Below, piece after piece: positions 1-6,001 of a DNA stretch of 12,367 nucleotides (positions are counted from its first letter, which is position 1; every line of letters starts with the position of its first letter). Source of the DNA: an uncultured Eubacteriales bacterium (GTDB taxonomy: Bacteria > Bacillota > Clostridia > Christensenellales > Aristaeellaceae); NCBI GenBank assembly GCA_902782795.1, contig CACZOT010000025.1:1-12367 (forward strand), in the 5' to 3' direction. A model generated the notes under the pieces. That model saw only the letters and a program-made list of their open reading frames with translations, was not told the origin of the DNA and did no database searches. Both the position numbers and the translations under genes were made by a program.

Positions 1-9
1 AAGAGGGAG

Positions 10-104
10 GGCCGCGAAGCGGCCCGACTAGCCCGGGCGAATTCGACCGAAGGGAGAATACGCCGGGCGTAGCTGCAGCCCGGCCGAAGGGCCGAGGATG
101 CAGC
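10..104. other. Structured leader with three successive hairpins upstream of holB
   Basis: Three inverted repeats follow one another. The first, about 10-25, is GGCCGC-GAA-GCGGCC. The second spans 31-68: its base GCCCGG (31-36) pairs with CCGGGC (63-68), and the stem continues inward through AATTC/GAATA-type pairs with two adjacent G-A mismatches near a GAA loop. The third spans 72-104: GCTGCA (72-77) pairs with TGCAGC (99-104), with an inner CGGCC-GAAG-GGCCG stem (81-94). There is no T-tract on the plus strand, so it is not a textbook terminator. I do not recognise a known riboswitch or ribozyme core. It could be an untranslated leader of the holB transcript, the end of an upstream transcript, or a copy of a dispersed palindromic repeat. 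A reading frame open from the window edge to 137 is considered spurious. Confidence 0.5.
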
Positions 105-126
105 CGAGAAAAGGCGGTGAGTCCGC

Positions 127-1029
127 TTGCGATTTGACGAGCTCCTGGCCAGGCCCGCCCTGATCTCCCATCTGCGCGAAACCTTTGGAGCAGGGCGGGT
201 CTATCATGCGTATCTGTTCGTCGGCCCGGAGGGCGTGGGCAAGCGCACGGCTGCTGGCCTGTGCTCCCAGGCGCTCTTCTGCCAGGCTGCCCCGGGGGAG
301 AGGCCCTGCGGCGACTGCCCGGGCTGCGCGCAGTTCGCGGAGGGCCATCCGGACGTGTACCGCCTGCAAGTCCCCGACGGCAAGACCCAGATCCCCGTGG
401 ACAGCGTGCGCGATCTCACGGCGGCCCTCTCCGACAGGCCCTTTTCCGGGGGCTGGCGCGTCGTGCTGATCGAAGAGGCGGAAAAGATGAACGCCAGCGC
501 GCAGAACGCCCTGCTCAAAACGCTGGAAGAGCCGCCCGAAGGCACGGTGTTCCTCCTGGTCGCGCGCGCGCTGGGGGCGCTGCTGCCCACCGTGGTCTCC
601 CGCTGCCAGGTGGTGCGCTTTTCGCCCCTGCCGGAGGAGACCGTCCGCCAGGAACTTCTGCGCCGCGGGGCCAAGGAGGGCGACGCGAAGTGGATCGCCC
701 AGATCAGCGAAGGCTCTCTGGGCAAGGCGCTCGCCTGCCTGAACGACGACCACCTGCCCGCCCTCATGCGCGGCGCGCAGGCCGCCTGGGAGGCGGCCCG
801 CTCCGGGAAGGGCGTGGCCGCGGCGGCGGGGGCCATCAAGGTGGAAAAGGACGAAGCGCTCCTGGCGCTGGATCTGTTCGAATCGATCGGCCGCTCCTGC
901 ATCCGCGAGGGAGACGAGGCCGGGGCGCGGCTGGTCCGGGCCGCCATGGAAGCGCGCAAAATGGTCAACAGCAACGTCACATGGCAGTACGCGCTCGAGC
1001 GCATGCTCATGGACGCTGCGGGAAGATAG
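127..1029 (+). CDS. holB: DNA polymerase III subunit delta prime (clamp-loader AAA+ protein)
   Basis: This 300-aa protein is the delta prime subunit of the replicative clamp loader, which works with delta and DnaX (tau/gamma) to open and load the beta sliding clamp. The N-terminal AAA+ domain begins with RFDELLARPALISHL and HAYLF. A P-loop-like GPEGVGKR follows at residues 33-40, with Arg where DnaX proteins have Thr or Ser. A four-cysteine zinc site follows (C52, C61, C64, C67), then a Walker B-like VVLIEEAEKM (112-121), the NALLKTLEEPP segment (127-137) and the arginine-finger SRC motif (158-160). The C-terminal part is helical. The start is TTG: an in-frame TGA at 118-120 rules out a longer protein, and no other early start fits the conserved N-terminus. 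AAGGCGG (111-117) may serve as the ribosome binding site. It is followed 12 bp later by yaaT, the order known from Bacillus (tmk–yaaQ–yaaR–holB–yaaT), and the two are probably co-transcribed. Confidence 0.93.
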   Translation: MRFDELLARPALISHLRETFGAGRVYHAYLFVGPEGVGKRTAAGLCSQALFCQAAPGERPCGDCPGCAQFAEGHPDVYRLQVPDGKTQIPVDSVRDLTAALSDRPFSGGWRVVLIEEAEKMNASAQNALLKTLEEPPEGTVFLLVARALGALLPTVVSRCQVVRFSPLPEETVRQELLRRGAKEGDAKWIAQISEGSLGKALACLNDDHLPALMRGAQAAWEAARSGKGVAAAAGAIKVEKDEALLALDLFESIGRSCIREGDEAGARLVRAAMEARKMVNSNVTWQYALERMLMDAAGR

Positions 1030-1041
1030 GGAATAGCGAGT

Positions 1042-2208
1042 ATGATCACAGTCATCGGCGTCCGGTTCAAAAAGGCCGGAAAAGTGTATTATTTCGATCC
1101 GAGCGACGTCTGGCCGCGGCCGGGCGAGAACGTGGTCGTGGAGACGACGCGCGGCCTGGAACTGGGCGAAGTCGTCACCGGCGCGCGGGAGGTCACGGAC
1201 GATCAGATCGTCCAGCCCCTCAAGAAGGTGCTGCGCGCCGCCCTGCCGGAGGATCTCCGCCGCGCGGAGATCAACGCGCAGAAGGAAAAGGAAGCCATGC
1301 CCATCTGCCAGGAGCGCATTCGCGCCCACAAGCTGGATATGAAGCTGGTGGACGTGGAGTACACCTTCGACAACAGCAAGATCATCTTCTACTTCACCGC
1401 TGACGGGCGTGTGGATTTCCGCGAGCTGGTCAAGGACCTGGCCTCCATCTTCAAGATGCGCATCGAGCTGCGCCAGATCGGCGTGCGCGACGAGGCCAAG
1501 ATGCTCGGCGGCCTGGGCGCCTGCGGCAGGACCATCTGCTGCGCCGCCTTCCTGGGGGATTTCCAGCCACTCTCCATCAAGATGGCCAAGGAGCAGAATC
1601 TCTCCCTCAACCCCGTGAAGATCTCCGGCCAGTGCGGCCGCCTCATGTGCTGCCTGCGCTATGAGCAGGATTTCTACGAGCAGATGCTCAAGAAGGTGCC
1701 GCGCGTGGGCAGCGAGGTCATCACGCCCGACGGCCCCGGTATCGTCAGCGATATCCACGTCATCCGCGAGAAGGTGAAGGTGCGCATCCGCACCAGCGAC
1801 GACAGCTACGACGTGCGCGAGTTCGGCATCGACGAGGTCGCCCGGCCCGGCAGGCCCCTGCCGCGCCGCGAGGCGGAGCCGGAAGAGGAGATCGCCGCCG
1901 AGTCTGAGGAGGCCGCCGGCGAGGATCGCGAGCAGCAGCCGCGCCGCGAGCCGAGGCGCTCCCCGCGCGGACGCAGCGGCCGCCGCCATGGCGAAAAGAA
2001 CGAACAGGGCGCGAACGCTCCGGAGGCGGCGCCCGCCCCGGTCGACGCGCCGGAGGACGCGCAGGCACCGGAGGGCGAAGCGCCCGAGACCGAAGGAGAG
2101 CAGGGCGCTCCACAGGAAGGCGCGCCGCGCCGCCGCCGCCGCAGGGGCGGCCGCAACCGCCATCGCGGTGGGAAGACCCCGGCCGGCGACACGCCGACCG
2201 AGGAATAA
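1042..2208 (+). CDS. yaaT: PSP1-domain protein YaaT/RicT with a long disordered Arg/Gly-rich tail
   Basis: This is a 388-aa homologue of YaaT (RicT). In Bacillus subtilis YaaT forms an Fe-S-containing complex with YlbF and YmcA that steers RNase Y mRNA processing and affects Spo0A phosphorylation and competence. The PSP1 conserved region covers roughly residues 60-147. It is followed by the cysteine-rich signature of the family: C161, C166 and C167 in GGLGACGRTICC, and C198, C203 and C204 in SGQCGRLMCCLRYE. This set fits the reported cluster ligands. The recognisable fold ends near residue 268. After that come about 120 low-complexity residues: an acidic stretch (EPEEEIAAESEEAAGED), an Arg/Pro part, an Ala/Pro/Glu part and finally RRRRRRGGRNRHRGG (364-377). 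The B. subtilis protein is about 275 aa, so the tail is extra. Only a weak ribosome binding site precedes the ATG; coupling to holB, which ends 12 bp upstream, is likely. The unit ends at the hairpin at 2231-2278. Confidence 0.9.
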   Translation: MITVIGVRFKKAGKVYYFDPSDVWPRPGENVVVETTRGLELGEVVTGAREVTDDQIVQPLKKVLRAALPEDLRRAEINAQKEKEAMPICQERIRAHKLDMKLVDVEYTFDNSKIIFYFTADGRVDFRELVKDLASIFKMRIELRQIGVRDEAKMLGGLGACGRTICCAAFLGDFQPLSIKMAKEQNLSLNPVKISGQCGRLMCCLRYEQDFYEQMLKKVPRVGSEVITPDGPGIVSDIHVIREKVKVRIRTSDDSYDVREFGIDEVARPGRPLPRREAEPEEEIAAESEEAAGEDREQQPRREPRRSPRGRSGRRHGEKNEQGANAPEAAPAPVDAPEDAQAPEGEAPETEGEQGAPQEGAPRRRRRRGGRNRHRGGKTPAGDTPTEE

Positions 2209-2230
2209 CCATCCGCGCAAGCGGAGTCTC

Positions 2231-2278
2231 GCAAAGGGTGCTTCGGATCCCGGGGAAGGGATCCGAAGCACCCTTTGC
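2231..2278 (+). terminator. Perfect 20-bp hairpin after yaaT, probable terminator
   Basis: The arms at 2231-2250 and 2259-2278 are exact reverse complements (GCAAAGGGTGCTTCGGATCC and its complement) around an 8-base loop, CGGGGAAG. It starts 22 bp after the yaaT stop codon. The plus-strand sequence after the stem is TGATCTTT, a weak T-tract, so termination is likely but not of the strongest kind. It could also serve as an mRNA 3' stabiliser. Confidence 0.7.
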
Positions 2279-2293
2279 TGATCTTTCCGCGAG

Positions 2294-2339
2294 AGAAGAA
2301 AAAAGGAACGCGAGGCCATGACTGGTCTCGCGTTCCTTT
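2294..2339 (-). terminator. Rho-independent terminator of the zinc-ribbon gene
   Basis: The arms at 2302-2317 and 2324-2339 pair over 16 bp with a single G-T wobble around the loop ATGACT. Read on the minus strand, the stem is followed by TTTTTTCTT (six Ts from 2304 down to 2299), the classic intrinsic terminator layout. It lies 18 bp beyond the stop codon of the minus-strand gene ending at 2357. Together with the hairpin at 2231-2278 it separates two convergent transcription units. Confidence 0.85.
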
Positions 2340-2356
2340 GTGCTATGCGCTATCGA

Positions 2357-2647
2357 TCAATAGCGGGACTGACGCTGCTTCTCGAAGCACTCACGGCAGT
2401 ACACGGGGCGATCGCCGCGGGGCTGGAAGGGGACCTGAGTGGTGCAGCCGCAGCCATCGCAGATCACGTCGTACATGGGGCGATCGGCGCGGTTCTGGCC
2501 GTTCTGGGCGCGGCGGGCGGCGCGGCAGGCGGGGCAGCGGCCGGGCTCGTTCTGGAAGCCCTTGTCGGCGTAGAACTGCTGCTCGGAAGCGGTGAACACG
2601 AACTCATTGCCGCACTCGCGGCAGGTCAGGGTCTTGTCTTGGAACAT
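2357..2647 (-). CDS. Small zinc-ribbon protein with CxxC-x17-CxxC domain
   Basis: This 96-aa protein has two zinc-ribbon-like halves. The first has CREC (C9, C12) followed by FVFTASEQQFYADKGF and CPAC (C38, C41). The second has CDGC (C63, C66) and CREC (C84, C87), with exactly 17 residues between the pairs, matching the CxxC-x17-CxxC domain named in protein-family databases. An Arg/Gln/Asn linker joins them. Proteins of this kind are common in Clostridia and Chloroflexi; their function is not established, and a nucleic-acid or RNA polymerase-binding role is a guess. The start is the ATG at 2647, because AGGAGGG stands 8 bases upstream of it and homologues begin near MFQDKTLTC. A longer frame reaching an ATG at 2737 has no such site and would run into the promoter leader. 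It is a single-gene unit with its own promoter and terminator. Confidence 0.85.
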   Translation of the reverse strand: MFQDKTLTCRECGNEFVFTASEQQFYADKGFQNEPGRCPACRAARRAQNGQNRADRPMYDVICDGCGCTTQVPFQPRGDRPVYCRECFEKQRQSRY

Positions 2648-2773
2648 GGTGGTAACCCTCCTAATCAGTTGCGCCCTCCACGAATAAAGCGTCTGGAAGC
2701 TGTCCGTATTCGGAAGGGAACCCAACCGGAGGGACACGGTATGCCAGGAGCCATTTCTATTCGGGCTGATAAT

Positions 2774-2802
2774 ATTATAGCACAGCCGGAGAAGACTGCA
2801 CG
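2774..2802 (-). promoter_or_regulatory. Extended -10 promoter for the zinc-ribbon gene
   Basis: Read on the minus strand, the sequence is TGTGCTATAAT: a perfect TATAAT (2774-2779) preceded by TGC, an extended -10 element. The hexamer 17 bases upstream (CGTGCA) is a poor -35, which is usual for extended -10 promoters. Transcription would begin near 2767, giving a leader of about 120 bases before the ATG at 2647. I saw no known riboswitch in that leader. Confidence 0.65.
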
Positions 2803-2841
2803 CTAAGTTTAACGCATGGTAAAATTAACATTCTGTTAGCG
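2801..2841 (-). terminator. Weak AT-rich hairpin at the end of the permease gene
   Basis: TAACA-TTC-TGTTA (2826-2838) overlaps the TAA stop codon, and on the minus strand it is followed by ATTTTA. CGCTAA (2801-2806) and TTAGCG (2836-2841) form an alternative outer stem. The stems are short, so this may be a weak terminator or chance. Confidence 0.25.
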
Positions 2842-3618
2842 AGCCTCCCCGCGCTCTCCGGAGCGGCGCAGGAGGAAGAGGATCGCCTTCTCGAAGGCGA
2901 CGCTGAGCAGGGCCACGGCGATGGTCCAGGCGAAGAGATGGGGCGTGTCCAAGAAGATCTTGGAGCGGTAGAGGGCCTCGCCGATGGAGCCGTCCGGGAT
3001 GCCGATCACCTCCGCGGCGATGCCCGCCTTCCAGCACAGGCCGAGGGCCGAGGCCACGGCGCTGAGCAGGAAGGGCCAGGCCGCGGGCAGCCAGATCGCC
3101 CGAACGCGCGCCCAGGGGCGCATGCCGAAGACCGCGGCCATCTCCAGGAGCTTCTTGTCGGCGCTGCCGAGGCCCTCGTAGATGTTCACGTAAGTGATAG
3201 GCATGGCCATGAGGAACGAGGTGAACACGGAAAGTTTGTCCGCGCGGATCCAGATCAGCGCCAGGATGATGAACGAGGCCACGGGCGTGGCCTTGGCCGC
3301 CTGCATGACAGGCGTCACCAGCGCCCGAACGAGCGAGAAGAGCCGCGCCAGCGGCGCCAGCAGCGCCCCGGCCAAAACGCCCAGCGCGAACCCGGCCAGG
3401 ATGCGCAAAAACGAGAAGGCCACGGCCTTATAGAACGCCGCGGTGCCCAGCAGCTCCCAAAGGGTAAAAAATGCCCGGGCAGGAGATACCAGAAGGATCT
3501 CCTGTCCGAGCAGCGTGGATACGATCTGCCACACGGCCAGCCAGAAGGCCGCCGCGAAGACTTTCTCAGCCGGCGTTTTCCACTTCGGCCGCGGAGCCGA
3601 GGTAATAGAAGGCTTCAT
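2836..3618 (-). CDS. ABC transporter permease, TauC/SsuC-like (NitT/TauT type)
   Basis: This 260-aa inner-membrane protein of the binding-protein-dependent permease family would form the channel of an ABC importer. About six hydrophobic segments are visible, among them 20-38, 68-90, 100-125, 130-147, 180-200 and 228-250. The ATPase-coupling EAA loop is seen at 157-178 as LLEMAAVFGMRPWARVRAIWLP, with the conserved E159, A161, A162, G165 and the terminal L-P. The ATG at 3618 has GGGAGG about 11 bases upstream and fits the short N-terminus before the first membrane segment, even though it puts the start 53 bp inside the upstream substrate-binding protein gene. The overlap implies translational coupling. 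No ATP-binding subunit gene follows; the next gene on this strand is an unrelated zinc-ribbon gene with its own promoter. Taurine, aliphatic sulfonates, nitrate-like ions and vitamin precursors are all known substrates of the wider family. The substrate here cannot be told. Confidence 0.88.
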   Translation of the reverse strand: MKPSITSAPRPKWKTPAEKVFAAAFWLAVWQIVSTLLGQEILLVSPARAFFTLWELLGTAAFYKAVAFSFLRILAGFALGVLAGALLAPLARLFSLVRALVTPVMQAAKATPVASFIILALIWIRADKLSVFTSFLMAMPITYVNIYEGLGSADKKLLEMAAVFGMRPWARVRAIWLPAAWPFLLSAVASALGLCWKAGIAAEVIGIPDGSIGEALYRSKIFLDTPHLFAWTIAVALLSVAFEKAILFLLRRSGERGEAR

Positions 3619-4558
3619 CAGGGGTCTTTCCTCCCACGGACGCCGGGTCCTGGCTGTACAGGGCGGCCAGATAGCCGGAGACCGCGTCCATCATGTCCTC
3701 ACCGGTGATGGCCACGATGTTGCACTTGGGCAGCGCCTTCTGGGCGATGGCGGCCTTGGCGATATCGAGCTCCTCGATCCACGGGGCGACCTCGGCGGGG
3801 TTCTCGTTCACATATTGCACCGATTCGGCGTATTCGTCAAGGAAAAGTTTCACGGCGTCCTCGTGCTCGTCCAGGAAGCCCTTGCGCACGACGATCACGC
3901 CCGTGACCAGGGAACCGGTCTCGTTGACTTCGTTCCAGACGTCGGTGAGGGAGAGGGCCTCGCGCAGCTCTTGGTTCTGGGTGAGGGCGGCGGTGGCGAA
4001 GGGCTGGGGCAGCATGGCGACGGTGGCCGCGCCGCTGTTCAGGGCGGCGAGGACCTCGGTGGCCTCAGACTTGAACTCGATGGTGACGTCTTTGTCCGGA
4101 TCGATGCCGCTCAGGGAGAGGACGTGGCGCAGGGAGTATTCCGGCGTGGTGCCCTTGCCGGTGGTGACGATGGTCTGGCCGCGCAGATCCTCGACAGTCT
4201 GGATGGTCTCGCCCTTCTCCAGGATGTACAGCACGCCCAGCGTGTTCACGCCCGCCACGACCACCTTGCCGGTGTTGTTGTAGAGGACGGAAGCCAGGTT
4301 GCAGGGCACGAAGGCGATGTCGAGCTCGTCGCGCGCGATCAGCGGCACGATCTCGTCGGCGGCGCCGGCCACGGTGAATTCGTACTGCTGGCCGGGGTTC
4401 TCGTTCTTCATCAGGGCGACGAGGCCCATGCTGGTCGGGCCCTTCATGGAGGCGACGCGGACGACGGTCTCATCCTCGGCGGCGGCCAGAGAGAAGCCCA
4501 GCGCGAGCACGGACGCGATCATCAGGACGGCGAGGATGCGTTTGAGGGTGGTTTTCAT
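3566..4558 (-). CDS. ABC transporter substrate-binding protein (NMT1/SsuA-like), secreted
   Basis: This 330-aa extracytoplasmic binding protein partners the overlapping permease. Residues 1-27 form a Sec signal peptide: a basic start (MKTTLKR), a hydrophobic core (ILAVLMIASVLALGFSL) and an AAA-ED cleavage region. There is no lipobox cysteine, so it is not predicted to be a lipoprotein. The mature part starts with VVRVASMKGPTSMGLVALM and continues with two-lobed solute-binding features such as VPLIARDELDIAFVP, LRGQTIVTTGKGTTPEYSLRH-type and ALNSGAATVAMLPQPFA segments, as in NitT/TauT-type proteins. The start was placed at the ATG at 4558 because AAAGGAGG lies 9 bases upstream and it yields a clean signal peptide; the frame also opens at 4594 but without a ribosome binding site. 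No convincing promoter was seen; GATAAAAT around 4593-4600 (minus) is a possible -10. Ligand unknown. Confidence 0.88.
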   Translation of the reverse strand: MKTTLKRILAVLMIASVLALGFSLAAAEDETVVRVASMKGPTSMGLVALMKNENPGQQYEFTVAGAADEIVPLIARDELDIAFVPCNLASVLYNNTGKVVVAGVNTLGVLYILEKGETIQTVEDLRGQTIVTTGKGTTPEYSLRHVLSLSGIDPDKDVTIEFKSEATEVLAALNSGAATVAMLPQPFATAALTQNQELREALSLTDVWNEVNETGSLVTGVIVVRKGFLDEHEDAVKLFLDEYAESVQYVNENPAEVAPWIEELDIAKAAIAQKALPKCNIVAITGEDMMDAVSGYLAALYSQDPASVGGKTPDEAFYYLGSAAEVENAG

Positions 4559-4619
4559 GCAAGTTTTCCTCCTTTGCTGTTTCAGCGTGCCCATTTTATC
4601 GCGTTTTCAGTCCCCAGTT

Positions 4620-4635
4620 CGTTGTAAATGCAACG
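4620..4635. promoter_or_regulatory. 16-bp palindrome over the -35 of the LarA-like gene promoter
   Basis: CGTTG-TAAATG-CAACG is a perfect 5-bp inverted repeat with a 6-base spacer. It lies across the -35 hexamer of the plus-strand promoter in the divergent region between the ABC importer and the LarA-like gene. Its placement suits a repressor operator. A short RNA hairpin is unlikely because it lies upstream of the predicted plus-strand start site, though it would be transcribed if the minus-strand promoter lay further upstream. Confidence 0.4.
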
Positions 4636-4650
4636 GGGATATGTTATACT
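4622..4650 (+). promoter_or_regulatory. Sigma-A-like promoter for the LarA-like gene
   Basis: TTGTAA (4622-4627) and TATACT (4645-4650) are separated by 17 bases, and the -10 is preceded by TGT, an extended -10 feature. Transcription would start near 4657, leaving a leader of about 36 bases that includes the ribosome binding site GGAGGC. Confidence 0.65.
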
Positions 4651-4692
4651 TTCTCTATAAACGATACGCCAAATTTTACGGAGGCGAGCCGC

Positions 4693-5958
4693 ATGCGCGA
4701 GATCGACCGCACCGCCCCGGCGGGCTCCTATCTGACCGAAGAGGAGATCGGCCGCACGCTGGCGGAATTCCTCGCGGGGGAGAGGCCGCGCCGCGTCCTG
4801 CTGCTCCCGCCGGACTACACCCGGCTCCACTCGCGCGCGGGGATGATCACGGCCAAGCTCGTGGAGACGCTCTCCCCCTCCTGCGAGGTGGACGTCATGC
4901 CCGCTTTGGGGACGCACGTGCCCGTTTCGCCGGAGGAGTGCCGCGCCCTGTTCGGGGACGCCGTGCCCTGGGAAAAGCTCATCGTGCACGATTGGCGGCG
5001 GGACGTCGCGCGCATCGGGACCGTGCCGCGGGAATTTGTGCGGGAGGTCTCCGAGGGCTGCGTGGACGAGGAGATCCCCGTGGAGGTCAACCGGCGCCTG
5101 CTCGATCCTGAGTATGATCTGATCCTCTCCATCGGCCAGGTGGTGCCCCACGAGGTCGCCGGAATGGCCAACCGCACCAAGAACATCTTCGTGGGCTGCG
5201 GCGGCAGCGCCATGATCAACGCCTCCCACATGCTGGGGGCCTTCTACGGGCTGGAGCGCATCATGGGCCGGGACGAGACCCCGGTGCGCGCCGTGTTCGA
5301 TTACGCGGAGGAGCATTTCCTCGGGAACGTGCCCCTGGCCTATATCCTCACCGTCTGCACCGCCGAAGGCGTCCGGGGCGTCTTCCTGGGGAAGGAGCGC
5401 GAGCGCTTCCGCCGCGCCGCCGCCTTCAGCCGGGAGGTCAACCTAATCTTCCTGGAAAAGCCCATCCGCAAGGCGGTGGTGCATCTCGACCCCGTGGAGT
5501 TCAAGAGCACATGGCTGGGCAACAAGAGCGTCTACCGCACGCGCATGGCCATCGCCGACGGCGGCGAGCTCGTCGTCCTCGCGCCGGGAGTGGAGCGCTT
5601 CGGCGAGGACCCGGAGTGCGACCGGCTCATCCGCCGCTACGGCTATTGCGGCCGGGAGAACATCCTGCGCCTCTGTCGCGAGAAGGAGGACCTGCGCGGA
5701 AACATGTCCGCCGCGGCGCATCTCATCCACGGCTCTGGCGACGGGCGCTTCTCCGTCACCTACTGCACCGAGCCGGCCAGGCTCGGCCGGGCCGAGGTGG
5801 AGGGCGTCTGTTACGGCTTCCTGCCCTATGCCGAAGCCGCCGCGCGCTACGACCCCGCCCGGCTGCGGGACGGCTGGAACCTTCTTCCGGACGGCGAAGA
5901 GATCTACTATATCTCCAACCCGGCGCTCGGGCTCTGGGCGCTGCGATCCCGCCTGTAG
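4693..5958 (+). CDS. LarA-family nickel-pincer racemase/epimerase-like protein
   Basis: This 421-aa protein belongs to the lactate racemase (LarA/DUF2088) family, whose members use a nickel-pincer nucleotide (NPN) cofactor to racemise or epimerise 2-hydroxy acids. The residues known from Lactobacillus plantarum LarA are visible in order: D41 and R44 in DYTR (LarA D72/R75), H75 in GTHVP (H108), H153 in VPHEVAGMANRTK (H174), K163 (the cofactor-tethering K184) and H179 (H200). The spacings H153-K163 (10) and K163-H179 (16) equal those of LarA, so the active site looks intact. The stretch after K163 (NIFVGCGGSAMINASHM) matches the family's glycine-rich loop. LarA homologues act on many substrates (lactate, malate, 2-hydroxyglutarate, phenyllactate, sugar acids), so lactate is only one possibility. 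The NPN biosynthesis genes larB, larC and larE are not in the window. The ATG at 4693 has GGAGGC 7 bases upstream. It has its own promoter and looks monocistronic. Confidence 0.85.
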   Translation: MREIDRTAPAGSYLTEEEIGRTLAEFLAGERPRRVLLLPPDYTRLHSRAGMITAKLVETLSPSCEVDVMPALGTHVPVSPEECRALFGDAVPWEKLIVHDWRRDVARIGTVPREFVREVSEGCVDEEIPVEVNRRLLDPEYDLILSIGQVVPHEVAGMANRTKNIFVGCGGSAMINASHMLGAFYGLERIMGRDETPVRAVFDYAEEHFLGNVPLAYILTVCTAEGVRGVFLGKERERFRRAAAFSREVNLIFLEKPIRKAVVHLDPVEFKSTWLGNKSVYRTRMAIADGGELVVLAPGVERFGEDPECDRLIRRYGYCGRENILRLCREKEDLRGNMSAAAHLIHGSGDGRFSVTYCTEPARLGRAEVEGVCYGFLPYAEAAARYDPARLRDGWNLLPDGEEIYYISNPALGLWALRSRL

Positions 5959-5966
5959 GGGCGCGG

Positions 5967-5995
5967 TTGCATGGCGCGCGGGCAGGGAGTATAAT
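5967..5995 (+). promoter_or_regulatory. Promoter upstream of glgB
   Basis: TTGCAT (5967-5972) and a perfect TATAAT (5990-5995) are 17 bases apart, directly after the LarA-like gene. Transcription would begin near 6002, giving a leader of about 160 bases before glgB. Confidence 0.65.
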
Positions 5996-6001
5996 GGAAG
6001 C

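Noticed and set aside
72..126. Hairpin upstream of holB as a signal recognition particle RNA, RNase P RNA or hammerhead ribozyme fragment
   Set aside because: I compared it with the conserved cores of these RNAs as I remember them (GGTCAGGTCCGGAAGGAAGC, the RNase P GAGGAAAGTCC motif, CTGATGAG...GAAA) and none is present.
3..137. Frame open from the window edge, possible end of an upstream gene
   Set aside because: It runs through the hairpin cluster, gives a low-complexity sequence with no recognisable C-terminus, and overlaps the holB start.
28..2319. 763-aa open frame on the minus strand across holB and yaaT
   Set aside because: It lies wholly antisense to two recognisable genes, and its translation is compositionally biased (Ala, Leu, Arg, His, Asp) with no family features. 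It is a by-product of GC-rich third codon positions.
2648..2737. N-terminal extension of the zinc-ribbon protein from an ATG at 2737
   Set aside because: No ribosome binding site, and the extension is unlike the family. The ATG at 2647 has AGGAGGG at ideal spacing.
3443..4627. 394-aa plus-strand frame opposite the binding-protein gene
   Set aside because: Antisense shadow: the minus-strand protein has a signal peptide, family motifs and an ideal ribosome binding site, while this frame has none.
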